From CAZGIF01 sp964526045 (GTDB lineage Bacteria > Patescibacteriota > Gracilibacteria > Absconditabacterales > Absconditicoccaceae): a DNA stretch of 64,000 nucleotides. The notes below the pieces were generated by a model that made no database searches, was not told the origin of the DNA, and was given only the letters and a program-made list of their open reading frames with translations. Position numbers and translations under genes: made by a program. The stretch covers positions 62,001 through 126,000 of the forward strand of contig CAZGIF010000001.1 of assembly GCA_964526045.1 (NCBI GenBank). Reading direction: 5' to 3'. Every line of letters begins with the position of its first letter. The stretch's first letter is position 1. Of this stretch, positions 32,715 through 44,270 are shown piece after piece.

Positions 32715-35603
32715 ATGAGTAGCAATACCTTATGACAAAGCATTGATAACCAACAAGAACAATTACTTTCTAGTCAACAACATGAAGCACAACTCCAACT
32801 AGAAAATAGTATAAACTCTATTACTACGTGAATAGAATCAACTCAAGCAGAACAGGTCATGCAATTATGAAAAGACGCACTTAGAGAACTATCAAATAAT
32901 TGAGTAGATCTAAATACACTGTTGTCATCAAACCTAACAACATGACTAAATCCACTCCAAGCATTTTTAAATAATGTCTCATCTCAACCAAAATTTCTCA
33001 ATCTTTTTTCAATTGCACTCAAAGAAACAAACCCACGTCACAAACACTATGACAAAGCTTTTTGAAAAATGAAATCTGAAATACAGTTACTTGTTAGTAA
33101 GCAAATAGATAAACAGCATGAAAGTGAATCAGTATTTGCTCGTACAAAACTCGAGAAAGCAAAAGATGATGAACTCAAAGCCCAAGAAAAACACGATCTC
33201 GAAGCATACTCCCCTGACAAATGAGAACAAATCTCGTCTGCTATGTGATTTGCATCCACTGAGCAGATGATGCAGCAAGTCAAGTCCTCTCCGTGATTTG
33301 CAAACTATCGTCAGTCATACGGTTCTGATCAAGAGATGGAGGCAGGGATTTTGTCTTTTTATCGAACGCAGGCACAATTGTCTGCAAAATGAGTTGATGA
33401 TCCGTTTGTCAACTCTTTTGACAAAATCAAAAAAGATTTGCAACTCCCAGCCGCAATCAATGCATCAGATATCTCATCTATGTCAGAGCTCAGAGACGTC
33501 AATAATGCAACAATCATGCAGTCATGACTCAACAACTATGCACAAATCAGCGAAGCAGAGACAAACTACAACGCTATTGATCGCAATAGTTTGGACAACG
33601 ACGATGCACTTGAGATGTGAGCATACCACAGTTTGGATGATATGACTAGCTCACGCGATGATATCAGAACCAATATGTGACTACTCTGAGCCAATAGTCC
33701 AATGTCCTCCGGCGATGCACAACAATATCATGAAGCCAATACGTGACTCAAAAGCTGGCTAACAAATTATATTGATCCAAATTTCTTTGTTTTGAGTGCT
33801 GAGAATCAAGAAGCTGCATTTACTAGTGCAACGAAATCACTATCAGGCATACAAATAGAACAATATACTAATCTACAAAGTGTAAAACATAACCTCCAAA
33901 ACAAATACGACTGACACGCTCACGAAATCACAGACAACAATGTACAAGACGCAGAAGTCAAAGTCGCAAAGATGGCTTCCAATCTCTGACGTACAGAATG
34001 AGTCCGTAGTTTTTTGAATACGGTGGTTGATAGTATGTCGATGATGCTCAATAGCGATAATTCACTCATCAATGAAGTGGAACTTGACCCAAACACCATA
34101 ACACTAGATCCACAATGAAACTTCGCATGCAAATTTAGTATGTGACCAGATTGACCAACATATGACCTCAAAGTCAATCGCAATACGTCTCTTGGTGGTG
34201 CAAATACAGGTGAAATCCAGATCACAAGTTTGCTCAACAACAACACATCTGCAGATGTTTTCAAAATGGATACAGAAGACATTGGAATCACAATCCCAAC
34301 GGTCAAAGATCTTGAGACAAACGCACTGAGTATGTTGACACCAAGCACGATGTGAGAACTATGTGAAAACAGCATAGGAACTGATAATCCATTGGGGAAC
34401 TTTGAAGATGCATTTCGCAAGACACTCAGAGACAAGAACCAATCATTTATGAAAGAAAACTTTGAGGACAAAAAAGAATTGATACAGACACAATTCGCGC
34501 ACCATCTCAAAAAAAATCAAGCCAGTGAAGCAATGATCGGTATGCTCAATAACCTGGCTACCGCAAATGGACAAACGGAACAAGTAATCAAACGAGAAGA
34601 TTTGAAAAATACAGGAATACAAGCGAATATACAACCTGATCTTTTTCGTTATCTCAAAATGGCAGACAATACAAGTTCGTTTAATAGTATCCAAGAAAAT
34701 CAATGATTTCTTGAGTCATTACAGTGATTTACAGATATAGTAAGCAATTTGTCTACGCACTCAAACAGCGTGTCAGATCATCTTTTTCAAAAATATATTG
34801 TTGCAAATCCAGAACATGGATGAAATCCATCAGAAAGTTTTGTGTCGAGAACAAACTCGCTATTGAGCAAATTTATGATGTGACCAGACAATCAAAACCT
34901 TATCGATTCCAAAGACAGTCTATCTGTATCACAAAGTCAAAACCACCTTGATACAAGTTTTTTGAATAGTTATGTGGAAACATTACAAACAGAATCTGGA
35001 AGCCTGACTGCTACCACGTGAGGGTTTGAAAGTAAGGTCCGTTCGATGATTTCGCCCTGAGAAAAACTCGATCAATGATACAAACACAATCAAGAACAAC
35101 TTCGTAACAAACTCAGCTCCGAATACGAACAATTCACATCAGAGAATATCAAACAACGTGTAGCCCAAGAAGCAGCAAAAGACAACGCAGACAATCAAGA
35201 AGCTGTAAACAGTATTGATCAATGAACCAATTTTGACTCGCTACAATGACCATTCAAAGAGCAAGTGATGGCACATCAAGAAAGCACAGATTGAGTAAGT
35301 TCAGATGCATTTATCACGCCAAATTGAACTCGTTGAGAAATCAAAACAATGTCTACAGGCAAAGACGCATACGCTAGCTTTTTGCAGTTTAAAATAAATT
35401 TTGATCCTGTCTCCATGCAACCAAAACCAGGCAAAGAACAAGACTGTCCTACACAACTTGCCTACGGCAAGGTTATAGATTGAACACCAAAGATGCATCA
35501 TACAATCAACTTTAAAGATTTGGTACAAAAACATGGTATGGAAGTCAGTCCTCAAGAATTTAAGCAATATCTCGCATGATGTAGAGTTGAAAAACAAACA
35601 TAA
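32715..35603 (+). CDS. Very large orphan helical protein (962 residues)
   Basis: A single open frame of 962 codons once TGA is glycine, with dozens of TGA codons. The sequence is rich in Ser, Asn, Gln, Asp and Met, with no signal peptide and no membrane helix. The first 250 residues look coiled-coil (ARTKLEKAKDDELKAQEKHD). A central region (about 420-560) is more globular: FACKFSMGPDGPTYDLKVNR. A helical C-terminal region follows, ending with a possible small domain (FDPVSMQPKPGKEQDCPTQL, LAGCRVEKQT). No family recognised. CPR genomes carry such giant orphans; a role in host interaction is only a guess. Strong terminator after it. Confidence 0.72.
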
Positions 35604-35666
35604 GAAGATTCGTTTTTTTTTGATACTAGTAGATACATATTTACAACCTTATAATTCAATTTATTA

Positions 35667-35699
35667 CAAAAAAGACACTACAGTTCGTGTCTTTTTTTT
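35667..35699 (+). terminator. Terminator after the 962-residue protein
   Basis: AAAAAAGACAC-TACAGTTC-GTGTCTTTTTTT, a clean stem with T-run. Confidence 0.85.
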
Positions 35700-35812
35700 A
35701 TATTGTCATATACCAGTACCCATTTTTCATTTGAAACATACAAAAAAATTTGTATTATGTTGTAATTGAGGGTTCTTTATTTTGCTAGTTTTTATTCGAT
35801 CATTACATTGCT

Positions 35813-37411
35813 ATGTTGATAGAACGCTATATTCCTGTTTTCAAAGCTTATGACATTAGATGATTATACGACAGACAAATCGATACGCAATTTGCATACA
35901 TTATGTGAAGAGGTCTGTGAAAACGATTTTTGGACCAATACGGACACAATGGAAAGTTTTTGTTTTGATGAGATACAAGAAAGGCAAACGACGAACTTAT
36001 TAGATATTTTTGGATGGGAATGAGAGATGTATGAGTAGAATTTCTTCACTGTGCGTACTTTCAGCCAGAAAATCGTCATCCAGATGGAATTACATTGGAA
36101 TGGTGAGCCTGTAGCACAAGTTATCTATATTGATTGATTTATGAAGAATATGATCTGTGAGTTTCATTTACTGCCTCTCATAATCCAGCAGAATACGTAG
36201 GTATGAAATTTATCTACAAAGATGGAAACCTCGTAGCTCCAGAACTTCTCAAAAGACTATTTATAGACGAATATTATAGTCAAATAGCATTTCATCTCCC
36301 AGAAGAAGATGAATCATATATATGCATGCCAGACAGTATTGTAGAAAAAAAAGACGAATTACACAAAATGCTCCACAAAAAACGAGACTCTCTCAACAGA
36401 GTCTTCAATTTCGCTGTTGATTATTGTCATGGAGCATGAGTGACATGTGAATACGAATATTTTACAAACTATGCAAATAGACACCATACTATAGCACATA
36501 TCAACGCATATGCTGATGGTACATTTCCTGATCATGATTCAGAAACACAAGACGCAAACAACTACAAAAAACTTGCAGAAGATGTTGTCAGCAAAGGAAG
36601 AGACTTTTGAGTCATGTTTGATGGAGATGTTGATAGAATATGATTTGTTACCAATACAGGATCAGTTATTCCTTGAGATATTATCACTGCTATTATTGGA
36701 AAACAACTCCTTATTGAAGCCAAAATTGAACAAGAAAAAGAACGCGTAGAAGAACAAAAAATGATAGATATGTATTGAGCAGACTACATTAGAACCAAAC
36801 CCAAAGTAAAAAGAAAACGCCCACTTATTCTGTACGATGTTATGTCTTCTAGAATCATCGAAGATGTGATTGATGATTATGATGGTATGGCAGAAAGAAT
36901 CAGAATGTGAAGATTCTTTATGAACAAAAGAGTAAGAGAAAAAAACGCTATATTTGGATGAGAATGTAGTTGACACTATTTGTTTGGAAATGAGTGAGGA
37001 TACGAACTTCCTTTGTTAGCATTATATTATGTTTGCAAAGAAGCAGAGAGTTTCAAAGACTTTGAAACGATGTATAGATCATATGTTAGATACTTCAAAT
37101 CTCCAGTTATTGATTATGTTGTTATCGACAAAGATGCAGCTCTCGCTTGAATCAAGCATCACTTCCGTAACTATGATCCAGTAGAAATAGATTGAGTAAA
37201 TATCTTTCACAAAGACTTTGATATTACTGTTAGAAAATCAAATACATCAGACAAAATAAGATTTAGTGTAGAAGCAAAAACACAAGAAAAATACGACGAA
37301 CTTATGGAAGATATGCAATGAATATTAACACTTTTTGTTCACACAGAAGACGATGAAGACGAATGGGAAGAAGTATCTAGCAGTCAATACAAAGAAGCCG
37401 CATCTCAATAA
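35813..37411 (+). CDS. Phosphomannomutase/phosphoglucomutase family
   Basis: About 532 residues. N-terminal substrate motif VFKAYDIRGLYD, the phosphoserine loop FTASHNPAEY (catalytic Ser), the metal loop FDGDVDRIG, the sugar-specificity loop GGECSGHYLF, and a C-terminal phosphate-binding region (VRKSNTSDKIRF). Glycines of DRIG and GGECSG are partly TGA. It interconverts hexose 1- and 6-phosphates for surface glycans; with the glycosyltransferase it is one of the few sugar enzymes here. Insertions around residue 270-300 (long charged helix) make it longer than the usual 450-460. The ATG at 35813 precedes the motif by seven codons, as expected. Confidence 0.93.
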
Positions 37412-37441
37412 ATATCAAACTCCACCTCAAAAACACATATA

Positions 37442-37479
37442 CAAAAAGCCACACCAATATATTGGTGTGGCTTTTTTTT
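37442..37479. terminator. Bidirectional terminator between the mutase and the large lipoprotein
   Basis: AAAAAGCCACACCAAT and ATTGGTGTGGCTTTTT form a near-perfect 16-bp stem with A- and T-runs, so it can stop both converging genes. Confidence 0.9.
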
Positions 37480-37508
37480 ACTCTTATGTAGCAACGTAAC
37501 AACTTCGA

Positions 37509-39656
37509 TTATCTTATCATAGCGTAGAATATATTCTTTGAGTCAGGAAGTGCAGTTTGAGAATAATAGTCATTTGTTACCGCCTTTGTCCATTCATTGA
37601 AATTATGATACGTATAGTCTCATAATCATGAAAACTCTCAGTCAGTCATAATATTTCATTCCAAAAATGTATCAGCAACCAATACATATGATCATTTTAG
37701 TTGTGATCATTTTTGTACAGTTTTGTACATGATACGTTGAGATATATTTTGTAATATTTCTGGTACAATATATTCTTGTAGATACGGTGCAAGTTCTTGG
37801 ATAGAAACAAATTCATTTGAACTCGTTTGTGGATAGTATCCATTATCAGCATAAAACGACATAATTGCAGCATCGATAGTATACATATCAGACATTATCA
37901 TATAATCTTCATTGTGCATAGCATCTTCAGGAAAAACAATTTGCATACGTTTTTGCATCAATGCATCAAAATCAACAAATGATATAGTATCATTTGGAAC
38001 TTGAATCATAGATGATTGTCCAATAGTAACATTTGTATCAGATGTATATGTTGCAGTAGCTAGTTGTTCACCCTCCATCATAACAGACATATCCATTTTG
38101 ACAGATGCGTCCTGCATATCTTTCATATCAAAGAAAGCCGTTAGATCAACTTGTACATCATCAACAAGAATTGTTCCTTGTGCTTGTATATCCTTGTCTT
38201 GTATTGTTCATTGAATAGTAACCATATCGCTAGATCATTCTTCTTGATAGTTCAATGAGAATGCATTATTTTCAAACAAAAATCAATTGTCTGACTGCGG
38301 TCACATAGGGATATGGATTTTTTGAATAGCATTTGTTGTTCGAGTTATGACTGGCGTGTTAAACATCCACATATCATCTTCAGTAAGTTCATCTTGAATA
38401 TACATATCTGACAAAGAAATAGCATTTGTTGCATCTTGCATATCCAATACAATAAATCATTTTTTGTCAGTTTGTTGTCGCATCGTCATTATAGAACGAA
38501 CACAATCAGTATAGCTATATGGATCAATTGTACGAACAACTTCACACATTTCAATACTAGGTATAGCATAATATTTTGTTCATTCATTGTGTACGAATGT
38601 TAACATAGGAGTTGTTTGTAACATATTGAACATTTTTAGTTGTGCAACAATTCCTTGTCATTGCATTGACAACATAGAACTAATCATTTGATTTTGTTCA
38701 TCTTCCAAAGCGATTGCAATTGATTTTTGTCCAAGTGTATTCTTAAACTCTTGAATTGTTTGTTGAACTCTATTTGTTTCTATATCATCAGTAACATTTC
38801 CATCTACTTGCACATCCAAACGAGGAACAGAAACATACAACATTTTGTCTTTGTACGTTACTTGAAATGCAGCATCAGCATCAGCCTTTAGAAACATTGG
38901 CTCTCATGCTTGTTGTTGTTCCATAGAAAAAGAACCTTTCATCACAGCTCATACAGTTCATTGTTGTTGAGCAACATCAACAGTTGCATCCATATCATAT
39001 TGCATAGCAAAATTGATAGTTGGAATATCTTGCATATCTTGTTGAGGCATAACATTGATTGCAATATTTTGTGTAGACAGATATCTAACGATATCTTTAA
39101 AAAGATCTATATTAGTGATTCCATCACGTACAAGTTGTTGTTGAAGAGATAACAATGCAGCTTGAGCTTCTGGATACATAGCTTCTGGCATAGTTGTATC
39201 TTTTTTGATTGTCTTTATGAGTGCATAATAGTCACGAGTTGCTTCAAGAACTTCATCAAATGATGCAAATTCGTCATATCATCGACAATACATAGTTGCT
39301 TGCAATTGAGATAACAACTCATCTGTAGCAGACATAATTTCAACATTGGCAAACGCATTTGTGTCAGGCGAAGCATTTTGTCTCATCATGTCTTGTTCTT
39401 CTCGCAAAGAATCAATCATTGTTTGTAATTTTTGTTGTTGATTTTCAGAAAACCCTTGTAGACAAACGTCTTCTGGCAAAGCATCTGCTTTATCTTCATC
39501 AGTTCAAGCACTTACTGTAACGCCGTCAGAAACTTCCATTTCATAGGCTTGTTCTTCGTATACAGTATCAAAAGACTCATCGTACATTGGAGCATCCATG
39601 TACATTGACGAACACATAAATCACATCAGTAAACAAAAGGCACTTGACATCATCAT
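37509..39656 (-). CDS. Large secreted or lipid-anchored protein, function unknown
   Basis: About 715 residues. A hydrophobic N-terminus (MMMSSAFCLLMGFMCSS) with a Cys at about 15 may be a lipoprotein signal, although the lipobox is not classical. The mature protein is rich in Met, Gln, Asp and Thr. The centre (about residues 240-560) has repeated beta-strand pairs of the kind VTYKDKMLYVSVPRLDVQ and ATYTSDTNVTIGQSS, suggesting a lipocalin-like or LolA-like beta structure. Near the C-terminus FYADNGYYPQTSS and PEILQN resemble the 'NGxYP' region of type II/IV pseudopilins. Family not recognised. It shares a terminator with the convergent phosphohexomutase. Confidence 0.7.
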
Positions 39657-39750
39657 ATAGACATACGAAATAATATAAAAAACGTATCTGACAGGATTGT
39701 ACAAAAATCTATACGACTTGCAAGTATGTATTTGTATTGTACGTATTGAT

Positions 39751-40242
39751 TTAAAACAATAATATCACTGCCTTAAAAAAATATACCGCCATAATACCCG
39801 CGACAATTACTTTGAACACAACTCATACCATCAGTCACAGAAAGGCCCCCCATGCAGCATTCCATGCTTTTTTTGAATTGTTGGTATAGAGAATTTCTCC
39901 CAAAAATGCTCAAGCAAATGGTCACAAAATAATACCGGGAATACCAAAGAAAAATCACACAATCACTCACAAAAATGATCATCGTTTTCACCAAGAGGAA
40001 CCTCACATTTTTTTGGTTCATCGCAAAGGTATTACATAATCTAGTCAGATCATAGCAATATTTACAACTCACCACAATACCAAAAACTCCACACTAAATG
40101 GACGATATGATGTCGCTTGCAATAACAATAGTCAAATATATACTAGATTTGGTCAAGGCAATATTGGCAAAATACATCAGACAAGACCTCATAGCACCAA
40201 AACTCATCAAAGAATAATAAATATAATATCCAAAATCTCCAT
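39751..40242 (-). CDS. DUF456 membrane protein
   Basis: About 163 residues, four or five helices. The pattern LGGLVGCILPILPGP near the N-terminus, then LDYVIPL, a Gly-rich loop, FFFGIPGIILGPFAGAFLGE and a C-terminal WNAAWGAFLGLMVG fits DUF456, a family of unknown function in bacterial membranes. Nearly every glycine is a TGA codon; under the standard code only short scraps remain. Divergent from trxB. Confidence 0.88.
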
Positions 40243-40286
40243 AGAGTATCACGTAAAATATAAAATAATGAGAATCAAAAGTATAC

Positions 40287-40314
40287 TTGTAGGATAGCGA
40301 TTTTTTGGTATAAT
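40287..40314 (+). promoter_or_regulatory. trxB promoter
   Basis: TTGTAG at 40287-40292, 16 bases, then TATAAT at 40309-40314, 43 bases before the trxB start. Confidence 0.6.
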
Positions 40315-40356
40315 GACAAGTACAAACAAAGCTTTTTATATTCTTTTGAACAAAGT

Positions 40357-41349
40357 ATGACAACTCAAGCACATGATCATATTCCAGAACAAATAATTGA
40401 AAATGTTGTTATTATTGGGTGATGACCAGCATGACTCACAGCAGCAATATATGCATGAAGAGCTTTGCTCAATCCCATAGTCTATGAATGATTTATGGCA
40501 GCATGAGTTCCTGCATGATGACAACTCATGACAACGACTCACATAGAAAATTGGCCATGATTTGCAGAACCAGTAATGGCTAGCGATCTTATGGGAGCAA
40601 TGAGACAACAAGCAATCAATTCTTGAGCTCGTATTGAGACAAGAACAATTGACAAAGTCGATCTCTCATCAAGACCATTCAAAGTCCATATCAAAAATAC
40701 AATAATTTTGGCAAAGACAGTTATTGTAGCAACCTGAGCATCAGCAAAATACCTTTGATGTGAAGGAGAAAAAGCATATCGACAGAGGTGAATCTCAGCT
40801 TGTGCAGTATGTGACTGAGCATTGCCTATGTTTCGTAACAAACCCATTGTAATTGTATGAGGGTGAGATACTGCAGCAGAAGAAGCACATTATATGACCA
40901 AATACTGATCAATTGTCTATCTTTGTGTGAGACGTGACCAAATGAGAGCTTCCAAAGCAATGCAAGAAAGAGTCCTTAATCATCCTCAAATCAAAGTCAT
41001 GCGAAATACAGAAGTAACAGAAGCCTTGTGAAACGAAAAGATACTTACACATGTTCGTATAAAAAACAACAAAACGTGAGAAGAATCAGAACTTGAAGCG
41101 TGAGGAATGTTTTATGCAATAGGACATACACCTGCAACATGATTTCTCGACGCATCCAATGCAGTACTAGAAAAAGACGAAAATGGATATATCATAACTA
41201 AAGAAAAAAGTACACACACAAGTATTCACTGACTGTTTGCATGTTGAGACGTGCAAGATCACCACTATAGACAAGCAATCACATCAGCATGAAGTGGATG
41301 TAAAGCAGCTATGGATGCAGAAGCACTACTATCACACGAAGAGTGATAA
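40357..41349 (+). CDS. trxB: Thioredoxin reductase
   Basis: About 330 residues. FAD site VVIIGGGPAGLTAAIYAGRA, where four glycines are TGA; then the redox pair in ISACAVCDGALP; NADPH site VIVGGGDTAAEEA; and the C-terminal FAD motif FACGDVQDHHYRQAITSAG. Supplies electrons to thioredoxins and so, through the CcdA- and DsbD-like proteins, to the envelope redox modules. The motif before the CAVC site has a CGA codon at 40780 where plant-type reductases have Trp (FWNRG), one of the anchors for CGA=Trp. Ends TGA TAA. Confidence 0.97.
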
Positions 41350-41381
41350 GAAGTTATATTTTTAGAATTAGAAAGAAAAAG

Positions 41382-41750
41382 ATGAAAGAAAAGTTAAAAA
41401 TCGCTGTAGTGAATCATTCAAATCTAGAATTAGATTGACATCAAATACAAGAAGGAACAAAATACTCAGTCAAAACAGTAACTATTAAAAAATCAATATC
41501 TAAAATATTATTAGAAACTATAATTAGTTTTCTTAAGAAAGAATGAAAAATTGAACACGAGTACCAAGCAATAGAGTTGATCTTACAGGGATCACTATCG
41601 CTCGAAAACATAAGCAAATGACAAAAACCAAATGTAGTAATTAAACAAGAGCTCTTCGATATTCTACTCAAGGAGAAGACATTAGTTTTTGACGATTCAA
41701 TAGAAGAAGAAAGGAAAAAAAGAAAAAACATTGACCCACGAGGGATGTAA
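41382..41750 (+). CDS. Hypothetical soluble protein
   Basis: About 122 residues, Lys/Glu-rich. N-terminus KEKLKIAVVNHSNLELDG, then a helical body and a very basic tail before DPRGM. No family recognised. It is 32 bases downstream of trxB and may be co-transcribed with it. Confidence 0.6.
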
Positions 41751-41806
41751 TATATCTCACTTCTTTTGAATTCTTGTTTGATTTCTATATAAAAACAAGC
41801 TAAATC

Positions 41807-42133
41807 TTAGTTACAATTTGTCGTATCATACCACTGACGTCATCTTCATGGCATACACTTCCATAACTTTTTTTGAGACTCGACTACCCGTCAGTCTCAA
41901 TTTTTTTGTAATTGTAAAACATAACGGAATGTTGAATCTATAGAATCATCTCACCCATCTGACATATCACGAGACTCAAACATAAGAGAGACGATTTTAC
42001 CATCAGATGAGACTTGTATATCAGCATCTTGGGGCAAAAACCTTTGGCGAATAGAAAAAAAAGCATATAACAAAATAGCACCGATACAAATTCACACAAG
42101 TACATTGATAAATGTACGACGGATATTAGTCAT
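41807..42133 (-). CDS. Small membrane-anchored protein, 3' end overlapping a terminator
   Basis: About 108 residues. One N-terminal helix (about 8-25), then IRQRFLPQDADIQVSSDGKIVSLMF-like strands (split across about 28-52), SRDMSDGGDD and a C-terminal WKCMPGRG tail that continues through TGA codons. The terminator hairpin at 41874-41908 lies inside its coding 3' part, so if the last 30 codons are truly translated the hairpin is also protein-coding. No family recognised. Confidence 0.6.
41874..41908 (+). terminator. Terminator of the trxB unit, inside the opposing coding region
   Basis: TGAGACT-CGACTACCCGTC-AGTCTCA and a T-run on the plus strand. The 3' arm contains CCCGTCAG, also present at the end of the membrane-protein gene at 47470. 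Confidence 0.75.
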
Positions 42134-42219
42134 AAATATTATAGAAAATAAAGAGATTGCTTACAATATATGGTTTTCATCACACAATACTATAGGTGTA
42201 CAACTTTAGTAATTATTTT

Positions 42220-42966
42220 TTATGTATCTTGAAACTCAAGATAGCCTACTCATTTGACAATTCATTGATCAAGGTATACATCTCGTTGTTGTGGAGTCAG
42301 AGAAAATTGTCATCACGAAAAAAAAGTATATGCAAACGAATCTGATATATTAAATTGGAATGTATGTACAAATTCATCAAAATTAATTATAGTTGTTTGT
42401 ATTGTAGGAACAGTACATCACGTATATACACATGGATTATCTTGTAGTCAAAATAGCTTTTGGGTATCAAAAATAACAATATCATAATATTTAAGTTCGG
42501 ATATTGCAGGTCTAGTATCAAACATAAGTGTATATGCACCAAGTCAAAGTCTATTATAAAATCATGTATTTACTTGTTGATCTGAAACTATAACTTCCCT
42601 CTTAGGTCAAAATTCTTTATGATATTTTTCAGGGTCAGATATGTAAGCAATAGAAGCCAAAAAAACAACAATAAAAACAAAGAAAGAAAAAGAAAAGTGT
42701 TTGATTGGAATTGGAAATTCTTCATAGAGCTTTTCAACAGATTGAAGGTAGCTACTAGGTTGATTCTTTTTGATTACAGCACCACAATTCTCACATTCAG
42801 AAATCACACGTCTTCCTAAACTACATACTGGTACCCAAAATATACTAAAATAAGTTCAGTGACATTCAAATCTAATATATCATTCTGAATCACAAGCTGT
42901 GCAGACCAAATGAGGATCTTTATATTCTCAGAGATATGAACTATCCCATCCTCGAATCAATATCAT
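42220..42966 (-). CDS. Membrane protein with N-terminal zinc ribbons
   Basis: About 248 residues. The first 70 residues carry cysteine knuckles (CTACDSE, FECH and later CENCGAV), so a zinc-ribbon domain. A helix follows (FSFSFFVFIVVFLASIAYI, about 100-120), then an extracytoplasmic domain of about 125 residues with YYDIVIFDTQKLF. No family recognised. The arrangement recalls the other zinc-ribbon membrane proteins at 7437 and 19304. Confidence 0.7.
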
Positions 42967-43052
42967 GTGTTTGTTAGTTATTATATAAAAGTCTTGTTCA
43001 TATATACTTTTTTTTTATGATATAAAGTATTATCTTTATATCAAGAAATACT

Positions 43053-44234
43053 ATGTCAAAATTACAATTTGAAGTAGAGAAACAACACTGACACGCAAGA
43101 GCTTGAACAATAACTCTCAACGGAATCAAGTTCCAGACACCAGTCTTTATGCCAGTATGAACAAAAGCGACTATCAAGTGATTGATTTTGGATATGCTAC
43201 GTGATCCGCATTATTTGTGAGATGTGCCAGCAATACAAATGATACTTGCAAATACATATCATTTATATCTCCGTCCAGGGTCAGATATTATCAAAGATGC
43301 ATGATGAATACACACATTTGAAAATCGACCCTGACTTATCTTGACCGATAGTGGTTGATTTCAAGCATTTTCTTTGGGATGAGGAAAAAAGACAAAAACA
43401 TGAGAGTCTCTTGCCAAAAATACTCGTGAATGAGTTCATTTTCGTAGTATTCATGATTGATCAAAGCATATGTTTACGCCAACATGAACAGTTGATATAC
43501 AATGTGATATAGGGTCAGACATTATGATGATGTTAGATGTATGTTCAGCACCATGAATTTCACAAAAAAAGTTTGCACAAGATATGCGACTCACACATAC
43601 ACGAGCCAAAGAACAATACGAATATCACCAATCAAAATACGATAGCGTCAGATGATGTCTTTTTCCTATTGTACAATGATGATTGTATGAAGATTTGAGA
43701 CAAGAAAGTATAGACACACTTTCCAACTATGCTCACGATGGAATAGCTGTATGATGAGTAAGTGTTTGAGAATCATGGGAAGACATCAAAAGAGTTACTG
43801 CATTTTGCTGACCAAAACTCCCCCACAACAAACCAAGATACTTGATGTGAATATGAAATCCTGCAGGAATTCGTTATGCAATCCAACAAGGATTCGATAT
43901 GTTTGATTGTGTCTTGCCAACAAGACTGTGAAGACACTGAGTGTATTTTTGTTGAGATGATTTGGATCCAAATGATATATTTTGAGAACATATTGATAAA
44001 AACAATTCACAACATAACGAACAAAAAAGAATCTGACTCAGTGAAAATAAACATAAACATGAACGTCTCACTAGAGATTGTCAGTGTTATACCTGTCGTA
44101 CGTACACCAAAGCATATTTACATCATCTTCACAAAGAAAAAGAAATGCTCGCATGAACACTTCTCTCTTTGCATAATATTGTGTATTTGCATAATATTGT
44201 GACGAATATAAGAAAACATATTGTAAATATGTAA
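43053..44234 (+). CDS. tgt: Queuine/preQ1 tRNA-ribosyltransferase
   Basis: About 393 residues. Recognisable: GTKATIKGL, NTYHLYLRPG, ILTDSGGFQAFSLG (catalytic-site Asp and Gly-Gly), GSDIMMMLD, PIVQGGLYEDLR, GGVSVGE, YLMGIGNPAG, DMFDCVLPTR, and the zinc site CQCYTC with the later His in LHHLHKE...HN. Exchanges G34 for a 7-deazaguanine in tRNAs with GUN anticodons. Many of these glycines are TGA. CGA at 43326 and 43602 falls where Tgt has conserved Trp. No queuosine-precursor genes are in the window, so the base is probably salvaged. AGCGTCAGAT is at 43644-43653. Confidence 0.97.
43644..43653 (+). repeat. AGCGTCAGAT motif, copy 4
   Basis: Inside tgt, read there as a Ser-Val-Arg segment, a different frame from other copies. 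Confidence 0.7.
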
Positions 44235-44257
44235 GGACGCATTAATAATGCGTCCCT
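44235..44257. other. Inverted repeat after tgt
   Basis: GGACGCATT-AAT-AATGCGTCC, a GC-rich hairpin without a T-run, between the tgt stop and the opposing gene. It may act as a weak terminator or an RNA end stabiliser for both. Confidence 0.5.
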
Positions 44258-44270
44258 ACAGAGCTCGTCA

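Noticed and set aside
33920..34510. 196-codon minus-strand frame
   Set aside because: Shadow of the 962-residue protein; Ser/Leu-rich composition typical of antisense frames.
3835..41349. Genes ending TGA-TAA or TGA-TAG as relics of code change
   Set aside because: Four cases (3840, 5957, 14240, 41349) are about what the frequency of TGA glycine codons predicts.
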